Assembly: GCA_040285825.1 (NCBI GenBank)
Contig: JAUPSS010000003.1
Coordinates: 2,728,001 to 2,792,000 of the forward strand
DNA length: 64,000 bases
From: Eukaryota sp. TZLM1-RC
Lineage: Eukaryota > Metamonada: BaSk clade
Direction of reading: 5' to 3'
Made by a program: the position numbers and the translations under genes
The notes under the pieces: model-generated
What the model was told of the DNA's origin: nothing
The model's input: the letters and a program-made list of their open reading frames with translations, nothing else
Databases searched by the model: none
Part shown: in pieces, positions 21,480-30,758 of the stretch
Layout: every line of letters begins with the position of its first letter
How positions within the stretch are numbered: position 1 is the first letter of the stretch

Positions 21480-21961
21480 CTTCACTCATTGTTATTGGAA
21501 AAGGGTGTTTGTGAAAATCAGTCATCGGATTCTTCACTGTTTCTAACCATTGTACCACGAAGATTTGGACTGTTGTTGACTTTGTCTCCTGTAATGTTGT
21601 AAATGACACTTTGGTTCAAAGAAGAAAATTTAATCCTGTAGGTGCTCTTGAATTTAAAGCTAAAGAAAAACATCGAAAATATGATAAAGATATCGAAGAA
21701 GCTGATGTTGATACAAATAGACCACTTGTTTTTATTGCTTTCCGATTTTCGATAAACGGAAGACTATCAGTACAAGCAGCAACTTTTTTGAATGACTTCC
21801 AAGAAATGGTTCAAGAAAAAACAATGAAAAGTTTTGATATTTTTTCATGGTGCTCTCGCATTCAGTTTGCCATTATTAATAAATTACCTCGTTTTTTCAA
21901 CCGAATTAGAGAAGCTTTAGCTAGACAGCAAGCAGATCAAGATTTTGTAGAGGAAATCTTG
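21480..21961 (+). mobile_element. LINE group B fragment inside group A sequence
   Basis: Plus-strand group B sequence with an internal deletion near 21575 (compare 37845-38265 in the longer B copy). The intact part reads KAKEKHRKYDKDIEEA, FSINGRLSVQAATFLNDFQEMVQEKTMK and RLPRFFNRIREALARQQADQDFVEEI-type sequence. It ends at about 21961, where minus-strand group A sequence resumes. Confidence 0.7.
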
Positions 21962-22960
21962 GTTAGCCAAGCCAAGTCTAACATCAAAATCCAAGCTTTC
22001 AAAAATCTTTGATAATTGTTTTTGAAGTTTTCTACAGCAAAACTGTAAATTAAAATGAGGTCGTTTGGAATTTCTTGAATTGATTGAGGAACACGTTTTG
22101 GTCCAAATTTGTGGTGGCAATCTTTCAAGTTCACAAGATAACTCATTCAAATATGGACTGCAACTGGGAACTAACAGATGAGAATCTTCAGGAAATCTAC
22201 GAGAAAATTCATAAATAAAATTCTTGCCTCCACCCAAAAATGCTGATTGACACAAAATAGAAGATTTAGTAAATCCAATGCCACCCAAATTTGCTGACGA
22301 AAATAAGTGAATGTTGAACATTCCAGGTTCCACATCCAATAAATCAGCAAAAAATTCTGTTCTCAATAAATTAAAGGAACGACCAAAATCTAATGCTATG
22401 GAAGAAGCACAAAATGTGGGTTAATCTCCCAAAAAAGCAAATTTTAAGCATGAAAAATTTAGTATATTTTTCTAAATCTAAAGAAGAAATTGAATCAAGT
22501 TCAATTTTCATTTTTTCCAAAAAAAAAACTTGTAATTCATTCTGAATTTGAGGCACATTTCCTCAACAGCAACCCAGTAATTTAAAAGAATCACTACAAT
22601 AGTTAGTAAAAGGGACAACAAAATCATTAATTACAAGGCCCTGAGAAGAAGAACCAATCAGAAGGCATTTGCTCGCATTAAGATGAAGTCCAATATTTTC
22701 ATATGAATCGGCACTTTCAGGAGCAACCAATTGTAACGAATCAAATGAACCAATCAAGGATACATCATTCGTATAAGCAACTATTTTTATAGAAAGGTAT
22801 TTTTGCTTAATCATAGCTAAAGTTTTGTGAATAGCTAAACAAAACAATGATGGACCTAAAGGATCACCTTGTTTTACACTTCAAGATGACTTTAGACCAA
22901 ATGAATTAAATAATAACCCTGAACCTCCAAAATTGTGAACAAAATCCAATTGTTTTCCCT
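21962..22960 (-). mobile_element. LINE group A fragment covering part of the reverse transcriptase
   Basis: A decayed copy of the RT palm and thumb and the region after it. LLFNSFGLKSS and VKQGDPLGP (motif B) are followed by the motif C site reading YTND in place of the YMDD of the 44-kb copy, so it is catalytically dead. Then come SYENIGLHLNASKCLLIGSS and, after frame breaks, the linker with GGGKNFIYEFSRRFPEDSHLLVPSC. Several stops and shifts. Confidence 0.75.
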
Positions 22961-22977
22961 TCCCTTCAAGTCGCAAT

Positions 22978-23435
22978 ATGGCTGTTCTTGCAACTGTGTG
23001 CTGTATATTATTGGCACGTAAATACAAGGTGTTCCGTCCTCTTAAACTTCTTGTTAAACCTAAGTACCTTTTGGCTGAACAAATTGTCACATTTACTTCT
23101 TCCACAATGTTCAAGCGCAACACTGCAAGTGCTTCTGAGGAAGCAAAAGAGTCACCACAGAGTTAAACTACCCTTTTACTTCCTATGTTACACAGTCCAG
23201 TTTTGACTTGGTCATTAATCTGTTGGTTTTACCACTGTGCTATACACTGTACTTTCTCGCAATGGCAGTAATCACTTCCATCCACGTTTATTTTGTTATG
23301 GGGAAGTTACCACAACTGGTGCTTCGTTACCTCACACATCCACAAGGTTCAAGTCGTGGAGAAATCATTCGGTTTCTTGGTGAATTTCGTTGTTTAATTA
23401 GTGTGTTCTTTGTCAAAATAAACAGTTATCCATAG
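22978..23435 (+). CDS. small multi-pass membrane protein, unknown
   Basis: Two open frames join across a 32-nt candidate intron (23129-23160, GTGCTT...CCACAG) to give 141 aa from the ATG at 22978 to the TAG at 23435. The N-terminus (MAVLATVCCILLARKY) could be a signal or first helix. The stretch LVINLLVLPLCYTLYFLAMAVITSIHVYFVM forms one or two membrane segments, and a conserved-looking cytosolic motif (LRYLTHPQGSSRGEIIRFLGEF) precedes a last hydrophobic segment. I do not recognise the family. The join has typical length and phase, but the donor is not GTATGT, so the model is provisional. It begins 20 bp from a LINE remnant. Confidence 0.45.
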
Positions 23436-23519
23436 TATTTACAATTTAAAGTTAATCACTATCAGTACATTAAAAACATTATAAAATACAAAAACTACAA
23501 AAACTCTACCATCAATACC

Positions 23520-23924
23520 TTACAGCTTTTCATCACAGACCTCCATGAACTTATACAGGAGACTAGTCATTTCTGCAGAGAATGGTTCGTTGTTAACAAT
23601 GGAGGTGTAATCTGGCTCTGTTTTTGAGCAGCAAATGTTCATTTCACCAAGGTTGTGGATAAAGAGCTTCCAGTTTTCAATGTTGGTCCATTTGTTTGAC
23701 TTGACGTTGATATCAATCTTCTTGTCTGGGCGAAGAAGACGAACTAGGTGAAGCAGAGCTTGACCAGAACGGAGGTCCTTTGATGTTGCTGCAACGTCGG
23801 CGTAATTGTGAGGTAAGACTCTTCGTATAAGACGCATTAGAGCTACGAGCACTGCCAAACTGTCACGTTTCTCCCGCAGTTGTCTAATCTGAGTGAGAGG
23901 AGAGTCTGTTGAAGAAGGGGCCAT
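23520..23924 (-). CDS. calponin-homology-like small protein
   Basis: A 134-aa soluble protein from the ATG at 23924 (MAPSSTDSPLTQIRQL). The helical run DLRSGQALLHLVRLLRPDKKIDINVKSNKWTNIENWKLFIHNLGEM is split by me into helices around DLRSGQALLHLVRLL and NKWTNIENWKLF. It has the hallmarks of a CH domain: a DL-x-SG-x-xLLxLV helix, then a Trp-containing helix followed by a hydrophobic one. Such domains bind actin or microtubules, or act in kinetochore or ciliary proteins. The assignment is by pattern only. A frame upstream of the ATG is open but not protein-like. No intron. Confidence 0.45.
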   Translation of the reverse strand: MAPSSTDSPLTQIRQLREKRDSLAVLVALMRLIRRVLPHNYADVAATSKDLRSGQALLHLVRLLRPDKKIDINVKSNKWTNIENWKLFIHNLGEMNICCSKTEPDYTSIVNNEPFSAEMTSLLYKFMEVCDEKL

Positions 23925-24024
23925 GGGTATTATTAAACTATTTATCAAATGTACAAAGCCGGCAATTCTGAATTTCAAAATTCCTGAAATTGTATACTCT
24001 GCAGCTTGACAACTTATACACAAC

Positions 24025-24297
24025 TTATACAAAGCTGTAGAAATAACCGAGACGGCTGTACACGAAACCGTTTCCCCATAGTAATGCTAAGTAGTATGAA
24101 ATCATTACCCTTGCACATCTCATAACAACAATCGTGGCACCTATTGTGGATAATGTATATATGTTTTTGGCACAATTGACCACTTGGTGATAATTACTAT
24201 TATTTGCTTGTAGAACATCTTTTAAGACATTTACTAATATGAAGAAAAAGTTATTAATTTCAATTCTCATTTGCATGATTATATAAATTTCAGTCAT
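24025..24297 (-). CDS. possible small membrane protein
   Basis: A 90-aa frame from an ATG at 24297 with two hydrophobic stretches (NNFFFILVNVLKDVL and IYTLSTIGATIVVM) and a C-terminus rich in Tyr and Phe. It resembles nothing I know and lies in AT-rich DNA just upstream of the CH-like gene, so it may be chance. Confidence 0.2.
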   Translation of the reverse strand: MTEIYIIMQMRIEINNFFFILVNVLKDVLQANNSNYHQVVNCAKNIYTLSTIGATIVVMRCARVMISYYLALLWGNGFVYSRLGYFYSFV

Positions 24298-25082
24298 TGT
24301 TTACACTATTGATTTGTTGTTCACGTGTGAAATGTTGTAGAAAATGGAATATAAAAGTTTTCTTTCAATAATTATTGATTATTGGGAATAATGTTATATA
24401 CAATAATTTTTGTTACAAACGCTAATCACAAAACCCAAAATTTCGAGGCACAGTGGTGACAAACAGTGTTGAAACAGATGTATTAGCCAATCAAAAACCT
24501 GTTAACTGTTTGTTTATGGGTATATATTTTGATCAAATACAGTTGATCTATATAAATATTCATTTTTAAGAATATTTTATAATATAATATTTTATTATTA
24601 ATAATATATAATATATATAAGATGCTTTTCGTGAATCTGATGCTGTATTAATCTAACGGCACTGATCAATTTACAATTGATTTATCGGTCCATATAATCT
24701 AAGGTTTCTCAATTAAACAGAAGCTTTATGCCTAAAAAACATTAAACATAAACAATTCTCTAAAGGCTTTTGAATAATTCTTCTATAAAACTTGTTGTTT
24801 CAAATCACACACTTCAAGAGAATTTGGTCTATAGGAATTTATTAATTTATTAATTTATTAATTGTTTATCTGTGTTGTTTTGTTTTAGCATATCAATATC
24901 ATATTATATCAACAACAGAGTCTGTCAATAGAAAGTTGAGGTAAAAGTTATCGAAATCAATCAAAAAATCAATCAAAAAGGTCTATGTATTCTTTGTGGT
25001 TTTCAAACCACATCATATTACATAAATTAATCCTCTGTTACCCTTTTTCAATTACTTATTCTATTGTTTTTATTCACAAGCA
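24298..25082. other. AT-rich intergenic region
   Basis: Contains a nearly pure A/T stretch (about 24560-24620) and a short TTAATTTATTAA tandem near 24840. The right end is the 3' region of the minus-strand kinesin. No gene is seen. Confidence 0.45.
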
Positions 25083-27330
25083 TTACCTGGAAAGCTCATT
25101 AAAAGCAGAAACCCAATCATCCCGCTTTCCTTCACCTTCACAACAAAATCTCAACACACACTCAGAGCCATTCACTATCCACGTAAACAAACCCTCTGAG
25201 CAACCCTCTGCTTGGGCAGAACACCCAAAGAGAGGGAAAGTGGTGGTTTCAGGTGAAAGACAGGTTGAATTGGAATGGGAAATGATTAAGGTTTGATTGT
25301 TGAGCGTAATAAATCGTTTATTCCAAATCCCATCAGAAGATAATATGAACACCCAGCCAGATTTATCAACGAATGACACGTCATCGGATGTCATTTGATT
25401 GTCGATTTGATTGGGGGAAGCAGCAACGAGTTCTTGGTTATGTGAAAAAGCCACGTTTTGGATACACCCCATCCATTTTTGCAAAAGTGCGGGTGTCGAA
25501 GCTGACAGAACAACACGTGGCAGTGACGTGTCAACTGACGAGAAGAGCTCGAAACAATTGGACCTTCCCTCATCCATAACATTTACAATCCTCACATCAG
25601 GGGTAATTGGTATCGAATTCTGAGGTACTGAATCCTTTTCATTATGATAATACGAAAGCAATCTACTCGCAGAGTCTAAGACAAACCACCTCTCCTTCCA
25701 CTTGCACTTTGAGGTTTTTTTAAACAACCACCCTTGAATTTCTATTTTTTGATGGGTTAATTCCACTTTTTTTTTCTTCGTAAACCAATTACTGACCAAG
25801 GATCTCCTTTTTCTACTAAACATGGACTGACTAGCTATAGGTTCACTTAATTGAACAGAGGAAACAGTAACTGCTTGCGGATTGACACTAGGTTGATTAG
25901 TATTTGAATTAGACAATTTATCTTCCAATTCAGTCACTTTTTTGGTTTTGGTTTGTAATGTCTTCATTAAAGCTGATAATAATTCACTATGTTGGCTTTT
26001 TTCTAAATGCAGACGATCTAGAACCTCCTTGCAGTTACTACAAGGGGAATCGGAAGTTGATTGGGGATGATTGACTGGGATTTCTGACCCGGTCAAGAAC
26101 TGATCAAATAAACTTTCCCATGCTGGATTGATGACAGTCAAGAACTCCCTCAACAAGGAAACCTCCAACGCCTTTTCCTCTACTTCATTTTTTAAGAGCA
26201 CTATTTGCTTATTCAAATCATCAATCGAATCAACCTTGTTGACCCTCACGAAATTGGAAACTCTCGACACTCGTGACGCGAACTGTAGAGTCGATACCGT
26301 CTCTTGTAGATCTTCCCTATCTAACGAAACATTACAGTAGACCAAGCAGTTACTGTTGCCCCCCAATGAATCCCGCAACGTCATTGTAAGTTTTGACTCT
26401 CTGTAAGGTATGTGTGGAGTTTGATCAACAATGGCTCGGATGACGTTACCCAAGGTCGATAACGACAGGTTGATCTTCTTTGCTTCCTCCAATCTTGCTC
26501 CTTCACATTCAGTCCGTGAAACACGTTCAGAGCCAGCCAAATCTGCCACATTTAACCTAGATGAAAGAGTGAAGACTCCAGTCGAAGAAGAGATTTTTTG
26601 AATAATGTTTATTATGGCGAGGACGTGTGATCGTGAGGAAGTCTTATTCATTCTGGTCGTAGCAGTTGATCTATTGGAGAGTCCGGAAGAAAGCAAAGAG
26701 ATGAGACTGGAAGAGGAGTCGACGAGATGTGTCGAGAGGTTCTGGACGAAGATACCCTAGAGTGAGTCATGTGCAAAACTGCCAAACCTTAACCACGTCT
26801 TCTCTTATGGCTAGAGGCTCACCATCGTGTAAGAGGTCCTGAAGAGATTCTTTGTATATCTGGAGAAGGGAGACAGAGACGGTAGTGTTGGATGAAGGGT
26901 TTGAATCAATTGTAGAGAAGATTTGTTCAGCTGCACGGGGGAGGATGCCTTTAAGGTCAGGATCAGTTAGAGCGCCGCCAGAAAGAATGGTATGGGTTTT
27001 ACCACTGCCAGTCAGGCCATAAGCAAAGACAGTAGCGTTTATGCCAGTGAAAACAAGATCAACTAATGACTCAACTGGAGTGTAAACATCTGCTTGTGTA
27101 GCTGAAGGTAGAAAGATGCCGTCCAGAGAGGTTTGGTGCAGAATTTTAGAAGAATTTTTAATAATGACAGTATGTGGATATTGGTTGGAATCAGGATCTA
27201 CTTGACCTTCGGAGTTGAAGAATTCTATTGCTGTATCATCAAGTGTAGATGAAGGTATACAGTTTTCAAATGCTGCAAGTTGACTGCGTGGGGGACGCAC
27301 ACGAAGAAAGACCTTGACTGTAGATTCCAT
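25083..27330 (-). CDS. kinesin motor protein with two C-terminal PH domains
   Basis: A 738-aa kinesin: exon 1 27330-26788, a 31-nt intron (26757-26787), exon 2 26756-25083. The N-terminal motor (about 1-345) shows KVFLRVRPP, the P-loop GLTGSGKT (106-113), switch I NKTSSRSH (about 218-225), switch II DLAGSER (about 253-259) and IPYRESKLTMTLRDSLGGNS. The joined sequence across the intron reads REDVVKGIFVQNL, as kinesins require. A neck-like segment and a short coiled coil (LHLEKSQHSELLSALMKTL, about 420-475) lead to two PH-like domains (about 518-618 and 645-738), each ending in a Trp-containing helix (LLQKWMGCIQ and KRDDWVSAF). It probably carries membrane cargo through phosphoinositides. Kinesin-3 proteins usually have one C-terminal PH; a FHA domain is absent. 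Confidence 0.88.
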
Positions 27331-27453
27331 AGTATAGGTACTGGTAGTATTTTGAGGGGTCGATTCAGTTTGAAAGTTGGGGGTAAATTTTCTTTTTTTT
27401 AAATCAGATTCATTCTCAACATTTTAATATACCCATTCATTGGAGCTGAGCAA

Positions 27454-27884
27454 ATGCCCTCTCTGCTTCTACAGATTGTTCTGTTTCTTCATGCATGGTC
27501 TTTACCCCTCTTTATCTTAATTTTTGGAGGTTCTATCTTCTATAAGCTGTACTACTTACCATCTATACCTGGTTGCTCTTCTGGTGCCTTCCCGTTGCTT
27601 GTCTACATTGTTTCTGAACTTTCTCGACTCTATTTTGCTTCTAGAGGCCATCGTAACTCCACTCCTGGCCCTCTACTCGCCGGACTTATCCTGAGCTCTG
27701 GTCCCCTGCTTATAATGTGGTACGTTCGGAGCTTTCAGTGCTTTGTGTATGTTTACCAGACCCCACTCACTCCAGTCTAAAGGTTGAGGATTACTCATCG
27801 TTAGTGATTATGGTTGCCGTGCTGATAGAAGTAATTCTCTTGATACTAGCTTATCTCAAGGTTCAAAAGGCTAAAAAGATTTGA
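27454..27884 (+). CDS. TMEM17/TMEM216-type ciliary transition-zone membrane protein
   Basis: A four-helix membrane protein of 133 aa, exons 27454-27746 and 27776-27884 with a 29-nt intron (GTATGTTTAC...CTCCAG). Features of the TMEM17/TMEM216/TMEM80 family: an N-terminal QIVLFLHAWSLPLFILI helix, YKLYYLPS, the conserved helix end VYIVSELSRLYFASRGHRN (family: E-x-x-RLYLG-x-KGN), a third helix AGLILSSGPLLIMWYV, and, after splicing, VLKVEDYSSLVIMVAVLIEVILL. In animals these proteins sit at the base of cilia with the B9/tectonic complex. Its presence argues that the organism builds a cilium or flagellum. Confidence 0.72.
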
Positions 27885-28267
27885 TTTCTTTGTGATAATT
27901 TGAAACTCTTTTTGAATTTGAATTTTTCTTTTTTGTTTTTCTCCATTTCGTATTTATTTATTTAATTTATTTTTCTTTTGTAATTAAACGGTATTTTGTT
28001 GCTTATCATTTATTGCATTTCCCATCATCAATATTTTTTGTCATTGTACCAGCTTGTGTTTTTTTTCATTAAACTCTACTATTCTTTTGTTGATTAATTA
28101 TACAGTTGGGTTCACATACAGAACTCACAGTACATCCCATGTGTCATAATGACTATGTACGTTTTGAATTTATTTAAAGATGCAAACAGGTTGGTCAGAT
28201 TGAAATTCTACAATGCAAATTTGCTCAAAACTTCCTCCAAGATTCATTAATCTAATACAATGTTTAA
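27885..28267. other. T-rich intergenic region
   Basis: 3' UTR of the TMEM17-like gene and promoter of the coiled-coil gene; nothing else is seen. Confidence 0.4.
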
Positions 28268-28939
28268 ATGAGTCGTCTTACTCTACGAGCGGTGGAACTG
28301 GAAAGAGATCTTCTCCAAAGTGAATGCCAAGCTCTGCGAGCAAAACTAAATCGTATGAAGACTACCCACGCTTCCGACGTTGAGTCCCTTCAACACATCT
28401 GTACTATTCAAGCAGAGACACTTCATGAAGCAGGCCTCGATCCACCAGTTGATACAACAATCCTACAATCATCAACCTCACCCATTATCCATTCAGAGGC
28501 TTTTGCTGTTCTAAACATGGAGAATACAGTCGAAACGTTGACAAATGACTTTTCAAAGGAATTATCCACTCTCCACACCGATTTAAACAATGTTATTGAT
28601 GAAAATGTTCGACTACGAGAGACTATCACGATGTCGGAAGCAGAAACACAGTCTACAAGGGAAGAACTAACTCGAGAAACTAACAACTTGTCCTCTCGTA
28701 TCTCTTCCTTGGAACTCGCTTTGGCAGTTTCTGAAGAGAATGTGCGAATGGTGAGGAGAGACCGTGATGATGCGATATCACATGTAGAACAATTGCAATC
28801 GGAGCTGAGAAGACTGGTTGGAAGTACTGATGTTGAAGGGAATGAAGCTTTGGTTCTGGATTTGTTTAATGTTTTGTCACTTTTGGGGGGTGAGTATGAG
28901 GATTTTGAAGAGGAGGCGGTTTCTTCTGATGATGATTAG
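28268..28939 (+). CDS. coiled-coil protein, unknown
   Basis: A 223-aa intronless protein starting at the ATG at 28268. Two heptad-rich segments (about residues 7-60 and 85-185, e.g. VEQLQSELRRLVG) flank a polar linker. The end is acidic (EYEDFEEEAVSSDDD). No catalytic or binding motif is seen. Its position next to a transition-zone gene could hint at a centrosomal or ciliary role, but that is only proximity. Confidence 0.6.
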   Translation: MSRLTLRAVELERDLLQSECQALRAKLNRMKTTHASDVESLQHICTIQAETLHEAGLDPPVDTTILQSSTSPIIHSEAFAVLNMENTVETLTNDFSKELSTLHTDLNNVIDENVRLRETITMSEAETQSTREELTRETNNLSSRISSLELALAVSEENVRMVRRDRDDAISHVEQLQSELRRLVGSTDVEGNEALVLDLFNVLSLLGGEYEDFEEEAVSSDDD

Positions 28940-29700
28940 TTTTTGATGATTTACTTGTATATAATTGTGTTTTGAATCATTTGGATAGGATAAAATTAAG
29001 TTAATCTTTTTTTATGTTTTTACATTCAAAGTCAATGCAGAAATTTGAACAAAATGAAGATGGTGGAAGTGTACCTTATCAATCTTAAAACAGTTGAACA
29101 TGACATATTGTCTTATAATGATTCGTTAGTATTTGAAAAACTTATAGATGTAGACAAATAGAAAAAATAAACAACTTGTTGGTTCGACAATAGATTGAAA
29201 ATGATGATGAAAGAAATGCAGTCTCATTTCATCAAGAATATGGATTACTTGATGTAGAGTTTCAACCAGAAATACTGTATTATCATTTCGCCACAATTCA
29301 GTAGTTTCGATTGGTTTTAAAAGCTGAACAAATTCTTTTTTGCAGAATGGACAACAAAGATTAATATTTTAATATTTTAGAATGCTTTTGTTAAGTATCA
29401 AATTTATGATGCTCATTACTAAATAATTTATTGAATTTGAAAATTTACATAAATAAACAACTCATTATTAATGAATAAAAAAATCGTAAAATGTCAAATT
29501 GTAGAAATTTGAACTACTCGTTAAAAAAGGTAGGGGTATTACTACCGTGATTTGTGGCATGACTTGAAAAGGATGTTTGAAGCATGAAAACAGCAGTGTG
29601 TGGAATCCTTATGATAGAGAAAGAAATTCACCTCAAATATGCTTTTGAAATGAACATTCACAGATGGAGAAAAATTCTCCATTCTCAAATTCTTCTTAAA
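28940..29700. other. intergenic region with a Cys-Cys open stretch
   Basis: On the minus strand, about 29370-29130, an open stretch without an ATG begins INLCCPFCKKEF. The first part matches the C-x2-C site of the 45.8-kb LINE (FCCPFCKKDV); the rest does not. It may be an old LINE scrap. The far right holds the promoter of the SFT2 gene; an upstream in-frame ATG at 29584 is ignored. Confidence 0.35.
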
Positions 29701-30168
29701 ATGGGCTTTTTTGGTAGAAATAAAGAACCTTCTTTCCTAGATGACATTGGTGACAGTTTGCGCTTGAGCAAGAAGACACGCATGCGCGGTTTTATCATCT
29801 GCTTTTCTATAGGTCTATTGTGTACAATGGGATCTCTTTTCCTCCTCCCAATGGCAGTCATTAGCTCTACATTCTTCGCATTGGTCTATTCAGTTGGCCA
29901 CCTTATGTCTATTTCTGCCACATTCTTTTTGTTTGGACCCAGTAAGCAGCTCAAGAAGATGTTTAAGCCTAAACGGGCCATTGCTTCTATCTCGTACATT
30001 GGCTCTGTGTTCCTTGTACTGTTCTTGGCCCTTAAGGACACTCCGATGCCTGTTCTCATCTTCTTGGTAATTGTTTCGTTCTGTTGTCTCTTGTACTATG
30101 TTGCTTCTTACATACCCTTTGCTCAACGGTGTCTTCGAAGCACTGCTTCTTCTGTAATTTCTGTTTAG
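29701..30168 (+). CDS. SFT2: SFT2-like vesicle transport protein
   Basis: A four-helix GOT1/SFT2-family membrane protein of 155 aa, acting in retrograde endosome-to-Golgi vesicle fusion in yeast. The ATG at 29701 gives MGFFGRN and a normal family length; an in-frame ATG at 29584 adds 39 residues without similarity. Family features: a charged N-terminal region with SLRLSKKTRMRGF, then FIICFSIGLLCTMGSLF, FALVYSVGHLMSISATFFLFGPSKQLKKMFKP split across helix 2-3 and the GP-x-KQ-x-KKMF loop, RAIASISYIGSVFLVLF, and a final helix ending in CLLYYVASYIPF. Intronless. Confidence 0.85.
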   Translation: MGFFGRNKEPSFLDDIGDSLRLSKKTRMRGFIICFSIGLLCTMGSLFLLPMAVISSTFFALVYSVGHLMSISATFFLFGPSKQLKKMFKPKRAIASISYIGSVFLVLFLALKDTPMPVLIFLVIVSFCCLLYYVASYIPFAQRCLRSTASSVISV

Positions 30169-30758
30169 GACTTGATACTTATAAATTGATGTTGCTTCAA
30201 TCGCTTTTTGTATTTTCCTTTTTTCACAAAAATACAATATACCAAACATTTGCTTTGTAACAATGCACACATCCAACCCTAGGACATTTTCTTTTGGACA
30301 CCATACTGTTGCATATACTTTGAATCTAACAGCTCAGTTTGTCAACAATTTTTTTATCAAACAACAGCATGTTCTTGCAGTTCATAGTGATTGGATCTGA
30401 TTTTTTATAATGTATTTTAATTTTTGAGAATTGGTACATTTAATAAGCAAGAATAATTATAATTTTAAACGTACACAGTCACTGATTGGTAATTGTGATG
30501 TAATTCTTTTCATAACGCAGAAAGACAGAAAGAAGAAAGGAAAGGCGGTCTAAACCATATCTTTTGGTTTGCTGACTTTGTTACACAAAGGGTTCACAAC
30601 TACTAACTGACAAAAGTAATGCTTGATACTTACTTTTACATCCTGGTGACAAAGGGACTATTTGGATTAGGGGTCACGCTTGTGATGTTTAAAGAAACCT
30701 GAATTTAATGTGATGAATCACAATTCATAATTTTTGATAGGGTAATCCACAAAGTTCA
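30169..30758. other. intergenic region
   Basis: 3' end of SFT2 and promoter of the polymerase gene. A minus-strand frame at 29890-30276 is a shadow of SFT2. Nothing else is supported. Confidence 0.45.

Noticed and set aside
24985-26340. Plus-strand open frames
   Set aside because: Antisense to the kinesin exon, which has clear motor and PH motifs.
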